NCBI GenBank assembly: GCA_007131045.1
Contig: SLRI01000673.1
Location: 1-9,331 of the forward strand
Origin: Rhodospirillales bacterium
Lineage (GTDB): Bacteria; Pseudomonadota; Alphaproteobacteria; Geminicoccales; Geminicoccaceae
Length of the DNA stretch: 9,331 nt
Direction: 5' to 3'
The stretch's first letter is position 1. Each line of letters begins with the position of its first letter. This document shows, piece after piece, positions 1-7,435 of this stretch. The translations under genes and the position numbers were made by a program. The notes beneath the pieces were generated by a model that was not told the DNA's origin, made no database searches, and saw nothing but the letters and a program-made list of their open reading frames with translations.

Positions 1-22
1 GGCGAGCGTGACCAGGCACATC

Positions 23-30
23 AGGGAGAG
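23..30 (+). promoter_or_regulatory. Shine-Dalgarno site for a TTG start
   Basis: The purine run AGGGAGAG lies five bases upstream of the TTG at 36. No ATG or GTG in this frame nearby would give a complete signal peptide. The site is therefore the main reason for choosing the TTG as start codon of the substrate-binding protein. Confidence 0.6.
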
Positions 31-35
31 AAGCT

Positions 36-1277
36 TTGCGCAATCGAACACGCCATCAGCGCGCGGCGGCGGCCGTCGTCGGCCTCGCCATCGGCACCAT
101 GGTCGCCGGCGGCCTCGGCCAGGCCCAGGCCCAGGAGACGGTGCGCCTCGGTGCCCTCTACCCGTTCAGCGGCGGCCTCGCCCTGCTCGGTGACGAGAGC
201 TATCGCGGCTTCGAGGTCGCGGTCGAGGAGCGCAACGCGGACGGCGGCATCCAGGGTGGCAAGCAGATCCAGATCCTCCGTGGCGACGCGGTCGACAACA
301 ACCAGGCGGTGGGCGAGGCGCGCCGGCTGATCTCGGTCGAGGGTGTGTCCGCCATCTTCGGCACCTATTCCTCGGCCCGCTCGAACGCTGCGAGCCAGGT
401 GGCGGAGCTCGCCGGCATTCCCTATTTCGAGCTCGGCGGGATCTCCGATCCGATCACCGAGCGTGGCTTCGAATACCTCTATCGGACCAACCCGACGGCG
501 CGCTCCTTTGCCGTCGCCACGGTCGACGCCATCCCCGACGCCATCGCCCCCTCGCTCGGTCTCGAGCCCGGTGAGGTCAAGGTCGCGATCATCCACGAGG
601 ACAGCCTCTACGGCACCACGGTCGCGGGCTTTCAGGAGGAGCGCGCGGCCGAGCAGGGGCTGAACATCGTCGAGACCCTGCCCTATCCGGCCGATTCGGT
701 CGACATGTCGTCGCTGATCCTCCGGCTGATCGGTGCCGAGGTCGATGTCGTGCTGCAGACCAGCTACCAGAACGACACCGTGCTGTTCTTCCGCCAGGCG
801 CACGAGGCGGGCTTCGCCCCGGCCGCGATGATCGGCGCCGGCGGCGGCTATTCGCTCGAGCAGACCGTCGAGGCGGTGGGCGCCGACATCATGGAAGGTG
901 CGCTCAATGTCGACTTCACCCAGTACCTGACCAACCCCGAGGCCGCCCCCGGGATCGAGGACTTCGTCGCCGCCTACGAGGAGCGCTACGGCCACCATCC
1001 CCGCTCCGGCCACAGCCTCGCCAACTACATGGGCACCAAGGTCATCCTCGATGCGCTCGACGGTGCGGCCTCGATGTCGCCCGACGACATCCGCGGCGCC
1101 ATGGCCGAGGTCGATGTCGAGATCGGCACGACCGCCACGGGCTGGGGCGTGAAGTTCGACGAGACCGGCCAGAACACCCGGGCCGTCCCGTTCCTGATGC
1201 AGTGGCAGGGCGGCAAGCTGGTCACCGTCTTCCCGCCCGAGGCCGCCGTCGCCGAGCTCATCGTCGGCAGCGACTGA
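36..1277 (+). CDS. Branched-chain amino acid-type ABC transporter, periplasmic substrate-binding protein
   Basis: This is the extracytoplasmic receptor of a LivJ/LivK-type ABC importer (periplasmic-binding fold type I, Peripla_BP_6 family). It captures a small ligand in the periplasm and delivers it to the LivH/LivM permeases encoded downstream. The 413-residue length is usual for the family. The N-terminus is a Sec signal peptide: Arg-rich residues 2-9, a hydrophobic core at about 10-28, and a likely cleavage after Ala32 (AQA/QE). The mature part opens with VRLGALYPFSG, the family's first strand and ligand loop, and has the second conserved segment FGTYSSARSNAASQ near residue 110. The start is TTG, backed by AGGGAGAG at 23-30; the first in-frame ATG (Met22) would remove the charged part of the signal. 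The ligand cannot be read from sequence. This family binds amino acids, but also amides, aromatic acids and other carboxylates, so leucine should not be assumed. Confidence 0.93.
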   Translation: MRNRTRHQRAAAAVVGLAIGTMVAGGLGQAQAQETVRLGALYPFSGGLALLGDESYRGFEVAVEERNADGGIQGGKQIQILRGDAVDNNQAVGEARRLISVEGVSAIFGTYSSARSNAASQVAELAGIPYFELGGISDPITERGFEYLYRTNPTARSFAVATVDAIPDAIAPSLGLEPGEVKVAIIHEDSLYGTTVAGFQEERAAEQGLNIVETLPYPADSVDMSSLILRLIGAEVDVVLQTSYQNDTVLFFRQAHEAGFAPAAMIGAGGGYSLEQTVEAVGADIMEGALNVDFTQYLTNPEAAPGIEDFVAAYEERYGHHPRSGHSLANYMGTKVILDALDGAASMSPDDIRGAMAEVDVEIGTTATGWGVKFDETGQNTRAVPFLMQWQGGKLVTVFPPEAAVAELIVGSD

Positions 1278-1288
1278 AGACCCGGGTC

Positions 1289-1321
1289 CGGGCCCCGGCG
1301 CATCGCTGCCGCCGGGGCCCG
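1289..1321 (+). terminator. Strong GC stem-loop between the binding-protein gene and livH (attenuator or mRNA-stability hairpin)
   Basis: A perfect 12-bp inverted repeat made only of G and C (1289-1300 pairs with 1310-1321) encloses a 9-base loop. It starts 12 bases after the binding-protein stop codon. Only a weak pyrimidine stretch (CCTTTC, 1327-1332) follows, so a classical U-tract is lacking. I infer partial termination or protection of the upstream mRNA 3' end, giving more receptor than permease, as is known for other binding-protein-dependent transport operons. Confidence 0.55.
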
Positions 1322-1386
1322 AGCCACCTTTCGCCGTCCGTCGAGCGCGCCGGCCGCGCCGTTCTCGAACCCTGCTCATGGGTATG

Positions 1387-1409
1387 CGGCACCGGCTCGA
1401 TCGGTGCCG
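1387..1409 (+). promoter_or_regulatory. Second, smaller stem-loop just upstream of livH
   Basis: CGGCACC (1387-1393) and GGTGCCG (1403-1409) are exact reverse complements with a 9-base loop. The structure ends 21 bases before the chosen livH ATG and just upstream of its GAAGG ribosome site. In DNA this GC-rich, a 7-bp repeat can arise by chance, so a regulatory role is only a possibility. It spans an alternative GTG at 1404, which makes that start less attractive. Confidence 0.25.
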
Positions 1410-1430
1410 AATGCCGCGAAGGTCCCGCGC

Positions 1431-2306
1431 ATGGACATCTTCATCCAGCTCGTCGCCAACGGCCTGATGCTCGGCGGGCTCTTTGCCATGATCAGCATCG
1501 GCCTCACCTTGATCTTCGGCATCGTCAAGGTGATCAACTTCGCCCACGGCGAGTTCTTGATGGTCGGGATGTACGTGGTCTACCTGCTGACCGGCTGGCT
1601 CGACCTCCACCCCTACGTCACAGCGGTGCCGTTGATCGTCCTCTTCTTCGTCCTCGGGGCTGCGATCCAGCGCTTCATCATCCAGCCTCTGCTCGACGCC
1701 GAGGACCCGCACGTGCAGATCTTCGCCACGGTCGGCCTCTCCACGGCGATGATCAACCTGGCGCTGCTCGTCTTCGGCGCCGATCTGCGCACCACCACCG
1801 GCATCGGCGTGCGCGCCCCGGTGCATATCGGCGGGGTGCGGCTGCTGTTCGGCCAGATCATGATGTTCCTGAGCGCCGTGGGCCTGGTGCTCGCCATCCA
1901 CCTCTTCTTGACCCGCACCTTCCTCGGCCGGGCGATCCGGGCGGTGGCCCAGAACCGTGGCGCTGCGGCGCTGATGGGGGTCAATGTCAACAAGATCTAC
2001 ATCATCACCTTCGGCATCGGCGCCGCCTGCGTCGGCCTCGCCTCGGCTCTCGTCGCCCCGATGTACCCGGTCTCGCCGACGATCGGGACCTACTTCGTGC
2101 TGACCGCCTTCGTGGTCGTCGTCTTGGGCGGCATGGGCAGCATCCAGGGCGCCTTTCTCGGCGCGATGATCATCGGCCTGGTCGACAGCCTGAGCGGCTA
2201 CTACATCGCCCCCGACCTCAAGGAGGTCGTCTATTTCGCCATCTTCATCGCCATCCTGATCTGGCGGCCGACCGGCCTCCTCGGTCTCGGCAAGGGCTCG
2301 GAGTGA
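1431..2306 (+). CDS. livH: Branched-chain amino acid-type ABC transporter permease LivH
   Basis: LivH is one of the two inner-membrane permease subunits of the importer. With LivM it forms the channel driven by the LivG and LivF ATPases. The 291 residues are typical of LivH. They begin with a membrane helix and the family signature GLTLIFGIVKVINFAHGEF near residues 24-42, and contain about eight hydrophobic segments. The cytoplasmic coupling loop GRAIRAVAQNRGAAALMGV contacts the ATPase, and a late helix carries VVLGGMGSIQGAFLGA, also diagnostic. The ATG at 1431 is preferred because GAAGG (1418-1422) lies eight bases upstream and the protein then starts MDIFIQLVANGL as other LivH proteins do. 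A GTG at 1404 would add nine non-conserved residues. A 153-base gap with two stem-loops separates it from the binding protein; livM-livG follows after 13 bases. Confidence 0.95.
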   Translation: MDIFIQLVANGLMLGGLFAMISIGLTLIFGIVKVINFAHGEFLMVGMYVVYLLTGWLDLHPYVTAVPLIVLFFVLGAAIQRFIIQPLLDAEDPHVQIFATVGLSTAMINLALLVFGADLRTTTGIGVRAPVHIGGVRLLFGQIMMFLSAVGLVLAIHLFLTRTFLGRAIRAVAQNRGAAALMGVNVNKIYIITFGIGAACVGLASALVAPMYPVSPTIGTYFVLTAFVVVVLGGMGSIQGAFLGAMIIGLVDSLSGYYIAPDLKEVVYFAIFIAILIWRPTGLLGLGKGSE

Positions 2307-2319
2307 GGGGAGAACGGCC

Positions 2320-4167
2320 ATGACCACCGCCGCATCGCTGCCGGCCGCCACCCGGCGGAAGAGCGTCGCCGGCCGGCTCGGCCATCCCCGGACCTATGTC
2401 GGCCTCGCAGCACTCTCGCTCCTCGTCCTGGTGCCACTCGGCATCAACGACGATTTCATCTTCCACGTCTTCATCACCATCTGCCTCTACGGCGCCCTGG
2501 CCACCGCCTGGAACATCGTCGGCGGCTTCGCCGGCCAGCTCTCGCTCGGCCACGCCATCTTCTACGGCATCGGCGCCTATACCTCGACACTGCTGCTCGC
2601 CAGCTTCGGCCTGACCCCCTGGATCGGCATGTTCGCCGGTGCCGCCATCGCCGCCATGGTGGGGGCGGCCATCGCCTATCCCTGCTTTCGCCTGCGCGGC
2701 CCCTTCTTCGTCCTGGCCACCATCGCCTTTCTCGAGGTCATCCGGCTCTTGAGCCTGCATTTCCGCGGCCTCACCGGCGGGGCCGTCGGGCTGATGCCGC
2801 CGCTCAGGATCGGCTGGGAGTGGATGATCTTCCGCGAGCGCGAGCCGTCGCTCTTCATCGCCTTCGGCTTTCTCTGCCTCTGCCTTCTGGTTGCCTGGTG
2901 GATCAGGAACAGCCGCTTCGGCTTTTATCTCGTGGCGATCCGCGAGCGCGACGACGCGGCGCAGGCCGCCGGCATCAACACCGTGGCGTTCAAGCTCTAC
3001 GCCATCATGGTCTCGGCCGCCTTGACCTCGATGGTCGGCTCTTTCCACGCGATGTATCTGGGCTTCGTCGAGCCCGAATCGATGTTCTCGCTCACCTTCT
3101 CGGTGCAGATCGCGATGTTCGCGCTGATCGGCGGCATCGGCACCGTCTTCGGGCCGCTCTTCGGCACGCTGCTGGTGGTTCCGGTGACCGAGCTCGCCCG
3201 CGGCTGGCTGGGTGCCCAGGCGATCGGGCTGCACGGCTTCGTCTACGGCACCGTGCTCGTGCTCATCGTCCTCTTTATGCCGGGCGGTCTGGTCAGCAAG
3301 TTCGACAAGCCGATCGGCCGGCTGCTCGAGCGCCTGCCCGGCGGCAGGTCCCCGGCCGAGGCCACGGTCGAGGGCAGGGCGCCGCTGCTCGAGCCCGAGG
3401 TCGTGGCGGAGCGCAGCGCGCCCGGCCAGGTGATCCTCAGGGTCGACAGCCTCTACAAGCGCTTCGGCGGCCTGGTCGTCACCGAGAATGTCGGCTTCGA
3501 GCTGAAGCAGGGCCAGGTGCTCGGCATCATCGGCCCCAATGGTGCCGGCAAGACGACACTCTTCAACCAGATATCCGGCTTCATCCGCCCGGATGCCGGC
3601 AGTGTCGCCGTGCTCGGCACCGACGGCGCCTGGCACAGCCCGCGAGCGCCGCACGAATACGCCAGGCTCGGCATCGGCCGCACCTTCCAGGTGGTCCAGC
3701 CCTTCGCCGCCATGACCGTGCTCGAGAACATCATGGTCGGCGCCTTTCGCCGTCATCCCAACGCCGCCGAGGCACGCGAGGCGGCGCTCGAGGTGGCCGA
3801 GCGGATGGGGCTCTGGGCGATGCGCCACACCGAGGCCAGGAACCTGACGATCGGCGGCCAGAAGCGGCTGGAGATGGCCCGCGTCATGGCGCTCGAGCCG
3901 CGTATCCTGCTGCTCGACGAGGTGATGGCCGGGCTGAATGCCGCCGACGTCAAGAAGGCGGTCGAGCTCGTCCGGGATATCCGCGACAGCGGTGTGGCGG
4001 TGATCGCCATCGAGCATGTCATGCAGGCGATCATGAGCATCTCGGACGAGGTCATCGTCATCAATGCCGGCCGGGTGATCGCCCGGGGCGAGCCCGCCAC
4101 GGTGGTCCGGGATCCGCAGGTGATCGAAGCCTATCTCGGCCAGGATTACGTCCATGCTGCTAGTTGA
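2320..4167 (+). CDS. livMG: Fused LivM permease - LivG ATPase of the branched-chain amino acid-type ABC transporter
   Basis: One 615-residue polypeptide carries two subunits that are separate proteins in E. coli. Residues 1 to about 325 are the LivM permease: several membrane helices with WNIVGGFAGQLSLGHAIFYGIGAY near residue 65, and the late segment FALIGGIGTVFGPLFGTL. A polar linker of about 45 residues follows. The LivG ATPase starts near residue 371. It has Walker A GPNGAGKTT (405-413), Q-loop Gln457, signature LTIGG (509-513, where E. coli LivG has LSYGQ), Walker B RILLLDE (528-534) and switch His566. The nucleotide-binding domain is complete, so this is a functional fusion rather than a sequencing artefact. 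The start ATG has a purine-rich GGGGAGAA site upstream. The 3' end overlaps livF by 14 bases, which suggests coupled translation. The fusion fixes one LivG per LivM in the assembled transporter. Confidence 0.95.
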   Translation: MTTAASLPAATRRKSVAGRLGHPRTYVGLAALSLLVLVPLGINDDFIFHVFITICLYGALATAWNIVGGFAGQLSLGHAIFYGIGAYTSTLLLASFGLTPWIGMFAGAAIAAMVGAAIAYPCFRLRGPFFVLATIAFLEVIRLLSLHFRGLTGGAVGLMPPLRIGWEWMIFREREPSLFIAFGFLCLCLLVAWWIRNSRFGFYLVAIRERDDAAQAAGINTVAFKLYAIMVSAALTSMVGSFHAMYLGFVEPESMFSLTFSVQIAMFALIGGIGTVFGPLFGTLLVVPVTELARGWLGAQAIGLHGFVYGTVLVLIVLFMPGGLVSKFDKPIGRLLERLPGGRSPAEATVEGRAPLLEPEVVAERSAPGQVILRVDSLYKRFGGLVVTENVGFELKQGQVLGIIGPNGAGKTTLFNQISGFIRPDAGSVAVLGTDGAWHSPRAPHEYARLGIGRTFQVVQPFAAMTVLENIMVGAFRRHPNAAEAREAALEVAERMGLWAMRHTEARNLTIGGQKRLEMARVMALEPRILLLDEVMAGLNAADVKKAVELVRDIRDSGVAVIAIEHVMQAIMSISDEVIVINAGRVIARGEPATVVRDPQVIEAYLGQDYVHAAS

Positions 4168-4858
4168 CGACGTCAGCGCCGGCTACGGCGAGGTCACGGT
4201 CCTCCACGGCATCTCGATCGATGTCCAGCCCGGCGAGGTGGTGACCATCGTCGGCGCCAACGGGGCCGGCAAGACGACGCTGCTGCGCACCATCGCCGGG
4301 CTGATCCGCCCGCGCAGCGGCACGATCACCTTCGAAGGGCGTGACATCGGCCACCTGGCCGCGCACGACACGGTCGATCTCGGTGTCACCCTGGTGCCCG
4401 AGGCCCGCCAGCTCTTCCCCTTCATGACGGTGCGCGACAACCTCTATCTCGGCGCCTTCAGAAAGGACGCCCGCGACGGCATGGAAAAGCGCCTGGGCGA
4501 GGTGCTCGAGCTCTTCCCCCGGGTCCGCGAGCGCCTCGATCAGCTGGCCAACTCCCTGTCCGGTGGCGAGCAGCAGATGGTGGCGATCGCCCGTGGCCTG
4601 ATGGCCAATCCCCGGCTGATGATGTTCGACGAGCCGTCGCTCGGCTTGGCCCCGATGATCGTCAAGCAGGTGTTCGAGGTGATCGAGGAGATCGTCGGCA
4701 TGGGCAAGACGGTGCTCCTGGTCGAGCAGAACGTCTTTCAGACGCTGAGCATCGCCGATCGCGGCTACGTGCTGGAGAACGGTGCCGTGGTGCTCGCCGA
4801 CACCGGTGCCGCACTTTTGAAGAACGACCATGTCCGCCGCGCCTATCTCGGGATCTGA
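4154..4858 (+). CDS. livF: Branched-chain amino acid-type ABC transporter ATP-binding protein LivF
   Basis: LivF is the second cytoplasmic ATPase and pairs with the LivG domain to power import. All nucleotide-binding motifs are present in 234 residues, the normal LivF length. These are Walker A GANGAGKTT (34-42), Q-loop Gln86 in EARQLFPFMTV, the canonical signature LSGGE (135-139) and Walker B LMMFDEP (155-161). The switch position is Gln192 within LLVEQN instead of His, which is usual for LivF and helps separate it from LivG. The C-terminal segment DRGYVLENGAVVLADTG is also characteristic. The gene starts inside the end of livM-livG (14-base overlap) with CAGGA eight bases upstream, so the two are probably translationally coupled. 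Forty bases separate its stop from the chosen start of the next gene. Confidence 0.96.
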   Translation: MLLVDDVSAGYGEVTVLHGISIDVQPGEVVTIVGANGAGKTTLLRTIAGLIRPRSGTITFEGRDIGHLAAHDTVDLGVTLVPEARQLFPFMTVRDNLYLGAFRKDARDGMEKRLGEVLELFPRVRERLDQLANSLSGGEQQMVAIARGLMANPRLMMFDEPSLGLAPMIVKQVFEVIEEIVGMGKTVLLVEQNVFQTLSIADRGYVLENGAVVLADTGAALLKNDHVRRAYLGI

Positions 4859-4898
4859 CCGCACCACCCGGGTCAGCGGGCCAACGGACGAGCCAGCC

Positions 4899-5687
4899 AT
4901 GCCCATCACCGGCCGCACCCGCCTCTTCGGCATCCTCGCCGACCCGATAGCCCAGGTCAGGGCGCCCGAGGTCTTCAACGCACTGTTCGCCGAGCGCGGC
5001 ATCGACGCCGTGTTCGTCCCCTTCCATCTGGGCAGCAGAGACCTCGCCGCCGCCTGGCCCGCCTTCAAGGCGATGCAGAACCTGGGCGGGCTGATCGCCA
5101 CCGTCCCGCACAAGGCCGCCTGTGCCACACTCTGCGACGCGCTCGAGCCCGCCGGGCGGATGATCGGGGCTGTCAACACCATCCGCCGCGAACCCGACGG
5201 ACGGATGACCGCCACCATGTTCGACGGCGACGGTTTCGTCGCCGGCTTGCGCGCCGAGGGTCACGAGCCACGCGGCAAGCGGGTCTTGCTGCTGGGCGCC
5301 GGCGGGGCGGGGTCGGCCGTTGCCTTCGCGCTCGCCGCCGCCGGCGTCGCCCGGCTGGCGCTCGCGAACCGCACGCGTGGCAAAGCCGAACGGCTCGCGG
5401 CCGAAATCCGCAACTGGTTTCCCGATGCGCCGGTCGTCGTGGGCGATGCCGACCCGACAAACGCCGATATCGTCGTCAACACGACGTCGCTGGGCATGAA
5501 CGAGGGCGACCCGCTGCCGATCGCCGTCGAGACGATCCCGCCGGCGGCACTGGTCGCCGAGATCATCATGAAGCCCGCGACCACCCCGCTGCTCGCCGCG
5601 GCCGAGGCGTGCGGCAACTCGATCCACCACGGCCGGCACATGCTCGACCAGCAGATCCCCCTGATGGCCGACTTTTTGAAGATTTGA
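4899..5687 (+). CDS. Shikimate dehydrogenase-family oxidoreductase, probably catabolic and not AroE
   Basis: This 262-residue NAD(P)-dependent dehydrogenase has the AroE fold, with a substrate domain followed by a Rossmann domain. Conserved features are the catalytic Lys72 in TVPHK, Asn93 in GAVNTI, catalytic Asp111 in FDGDG, the dinucleotide loop GAGGAG (133-138), NRT (157-159), NTTSLGM (195-200) and Gln252 near the C-terminus. The NRT motif favours NADP in this family. The segment that in E. coli AroE reads HSKSP, with two serines binding the shikimate carboxylate, is QVRAP here (19-23). A different substrate is therefore likely. It sits nine bases ahead of the ThDP enzyme and directly behind livF, so a role in using the imported compound is inferred. 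The ATG at 4899 places the first strand at residue 8, as in AroE. An in-frame ATG at 4830 would overlap livF and add 23 unconserved residues, but cannot be excluded. Confidence 0.85.
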   Translation: MPITGRTRLFGILADPIAQVRAPEVFNALFAERGIDAVFVPFHLGSRDLAAAWPAFKAMQNLGGLIATVPHKAACATLCDALEPAGRMIGAVNTIRREPDGRMTATMFDGDGFVAGLRAEGHEPRGKRVLLLGAGGAGSAVAFALAAAGVARLALANRTRGKAERLAAEIRNWFPDAPVVVGDADPTNADIVVNTTSLGMNEGDPLPIAVETIPPAALVAEIIMKPATTPLLAAAEACGNSIHHGRHMLDQQIPLMADFLKI

Positions 5688-5696
5688 GAGGCGCTC

Positions 5697-7424
5697 ATGC
5701 CGACCGACACCGTCCCCTCGCGCAGCAACACCGCAACCGTCGCCGAACGTCTCGTCATGGGCTTGCGTCGCCACGGCGTGGTCGAGGTCTTCGGCCAGTC
5801 GCTGCCGACCCCCGTTCACCTCGCCGGGCGGCAGATGGGCCTCGAGCAGATCGCCTATCGGACCGAAAAGACCGGCGGCTACATGGCCGACGGCTATGCC
5901 CGCGCCGCCGGCCGGATCGGCGTGGTGACCAGCCAGAACGGCCCGGCCGCGGCGCTGCTCGTCCCGGCTCTGGCCGAGGCGCTGGCGGCCTCGATCCCGC
6001 TCGTCGCCCTCGTCCAGGAAGTGCCGCGGGCAATCGCAGATAAGAACGCTTTTCAGGAGTTCGACCACGAGGCCCTCTTTGCGCCGGTCGCCAAGCTGGT
6101 GCGCCGGCTCGACCAGCCCGAGCGCGTCGACGACTATCTCGACATGGCGATCCGTGCTGCGACCTCGGGCCGTCCGGGCCCGGTCGTCCTGATGCTGCCG
6201 CTCGACGTTCTGGGCGAGGACGCGCCACCGCCGGCGCAGCCGCGAGAGAGCGTGATGGGCCAGGGCCCGCTCGACCGGCCGCAGCCCTCGCCCGCCGTCC
6301 TCGAGGCCGCGGTCCGGGCACTGCTCGAAGCCGAGCGCCCGCTCGTCGTCGCCGGCGGCGGCGTCCACCGCTCGGCTGCCTCGGCGACGCTCGCCCGGCT
6401 CCAGGATCTCGCAGCCTTGCCGGTCGCCACCACCGTCATGGGCAAGGGCGCGGTCGACGAGCGCCACCCGCTCTCGCTCGGCGTCGCCACCTATTTCCTC
6501 GGCACCAGGGGTGCTGCCAAGTTCCACAAGCCGCTGATCGACGAGGCCGACCTCGTCTTCCTCGTCGGCACCCGCACCAACCAGAACGGCACCGACAGCT
6601 GGACCCTCTATCCCGAGGGCGCCCGCTTCATCCATCTCGACATCGATCCGAGCGAGATCGGCCGCAACTACGAGGCGATGCGGCTGGTGGGCGACGCCCG
6701 GACCACCCTCGAGGCCTTGCTGCTGCTGCTCGAGAACGCGGATCTCGGTGCCAGGACCGCCGCGCGTGCCGGGCTCGAAGCGCGGATCGCCGAAGGCCGC
6801 GCGCGGCACCGCGCCGAAGCCGCGGCTGTTCGCGAAAGCGACGCTGCCCCGATCCGCCCCGAGCGCCTGATGGCCGAGCTCGACGCCCGCCTGACCGCCG
6901 AGACCATAGTCGTCGCGGATGCGAGCTACGCCTCGATCTGGACTGCCAACTACCTGCACGCGCGGATCCCCGGCCAGCGCTTCCTCAGCCCGCGCGGCCT
7001 CGCCGGACTCGGCTGGGGCTACCCCATGGCCCTGGGCGCCAAGGCCGCAGCGCCCGACGCACCGGTGGTCGCCGTCGTCGGCGACGGCGGCTTCGCCCAT
7101 GCCTGGGCCGAGCTCGAGACCGCTGTGCGGATGCGTCTGCCGGTGGTCTGCATCGTTCTCGACAACGGCATCCTCGCCTACCAGCAGCACTGGGAGGACA
7201 AGATCTTCGGCGACCACACGGCGGCCTGCGCTCTCGGGCCCGTCGACCACGCCAAGCTCGCCGAGGCCTGCGGTTGCAGCGCCTTCGCCGTCGAGACCGC
7301 AGCCCAAATCGGTCCCGCCCTCGATCGTGCCCTCGACGAGGCCGCGACCGCCAAACGCCCCGCCGTCGTCGTCGTCCGCACCGATCCCGAGGCCTTCCCG
7401 CCGGTCGCCCTGTTCGAGCGTTGA
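5697..7424 (+). CDS. Thiamine-diphosphate-dependent enzyme, acetolactate synthase-like
   Basis: At 575 residues this has the three-domain layout of the acetolactate-synthase superfamily. The N-terminal pyrimidine-binding domain (about 15-170) carries the cofactor-activating Glu57 in YRTEKTGGYMADGYAR. A central domain (about 195-345) follows. The C-terminal pyrophosphate domain (about 390-560) has the metal site GDG (462-464) with Asn490 in LDNGILAYQ. Such enzymes form or break C-C bonds next to a carbonyl, for example in 2-oxoacids or cyclic diones. Glu57 argues against glyoxylate carboligase, which has Val there. The lack of an adjacent ilvH small subunit argues against biosynthetic acetolactate synthase. 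GAGGCG lies upstream of the ATG. The enzyme is last in the plus-strand block and nine bases after the shikimate dehydrogenase-like gene, so the two probably act in sequence. The exact reaction cannot be read from the sequence. Confidence 0.85.
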   Translation: MPTDTVPSRSNTATVAERLVMGLRRHGVVEVFGQSLPTPVHLAGRQMGLEQIAYRTEKTGGYMADGYARAAGRIGVVTSQNGPAAALLVPALAEALAASIPLVALVQEVPRAIADKNAFQEFDHEALFAPVAKLVRRLDQPERVDDYLDMAIRAATSGRPGPVVLMLPLDVLGEDAPPPAQPRESVMGQGPLDRPQPSPAVLEAAVRALLEAERPLVVAGGGVHRSAASATLARLQDLAALPVATTVMGKGAVDERHPLSLGVATYFLGTRGAAKFHKPLIDEADLVFLVGTRTNQNGTDSWTLYPEGARFIHLDIDPSEIGRNYEAMRLVGDARTTLEALLLLLENADLGARTAARAGLEARIAEGRARHRAEAAAVRESDAAPIRPERLMAELDARLTAETIVVADASYASIWTANYLHARIPGQRFLSPRGLAGLGWGYPMALGAKAAAPDAPVVAVVGDGGFAHAWAELETAVRMRLPVVCIVLDNGILAYQQHWEDKIFGDHTAACALGPVDHAKLAEACGCSAFAVETAAQIGPALDRALDEAATAKRPAVVVVRTDPEAFPPVALFER

Positions 7425-7435
7425 GCCAGCCCGCC

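Noticed and set aside
1..35. Possible promoter or end of an upstream gene
   Set aside because: Only 35 bases precede the first gene. They contain its ribosome site, but no promoter element or terminal codons could be identified.
1404..1430. GTG start extending LivH by nine residues
   Set aside because: The extension is not conserved in LivH. The ATG at 1431 has GAAGG at proper spacing, and the GTG lies within a possible stem-loop.
1202..2323. 373-codon plus-strand frame overlapping livH
   Set aside because: Arg/His/Pro-rich +1/+2 shadow of livH; no family resemblance and no good ribosome site.
21..2351. 776-codon open frame on the minus strand, antisense to the binding protein and livH
   Set aside because: The translation is Asp/Glu/His/Arg/Gly-rich and without recognisable motifs, as expected when GC-rich genes are read in the opposite frame. 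The plus strand carries clear families.
2245..4155. 636-codon open frame on the minus strand antisense to livM-livG
   Set aside because: Compositionally biased shadow of the fused transporter gene; no domain is recognisable.
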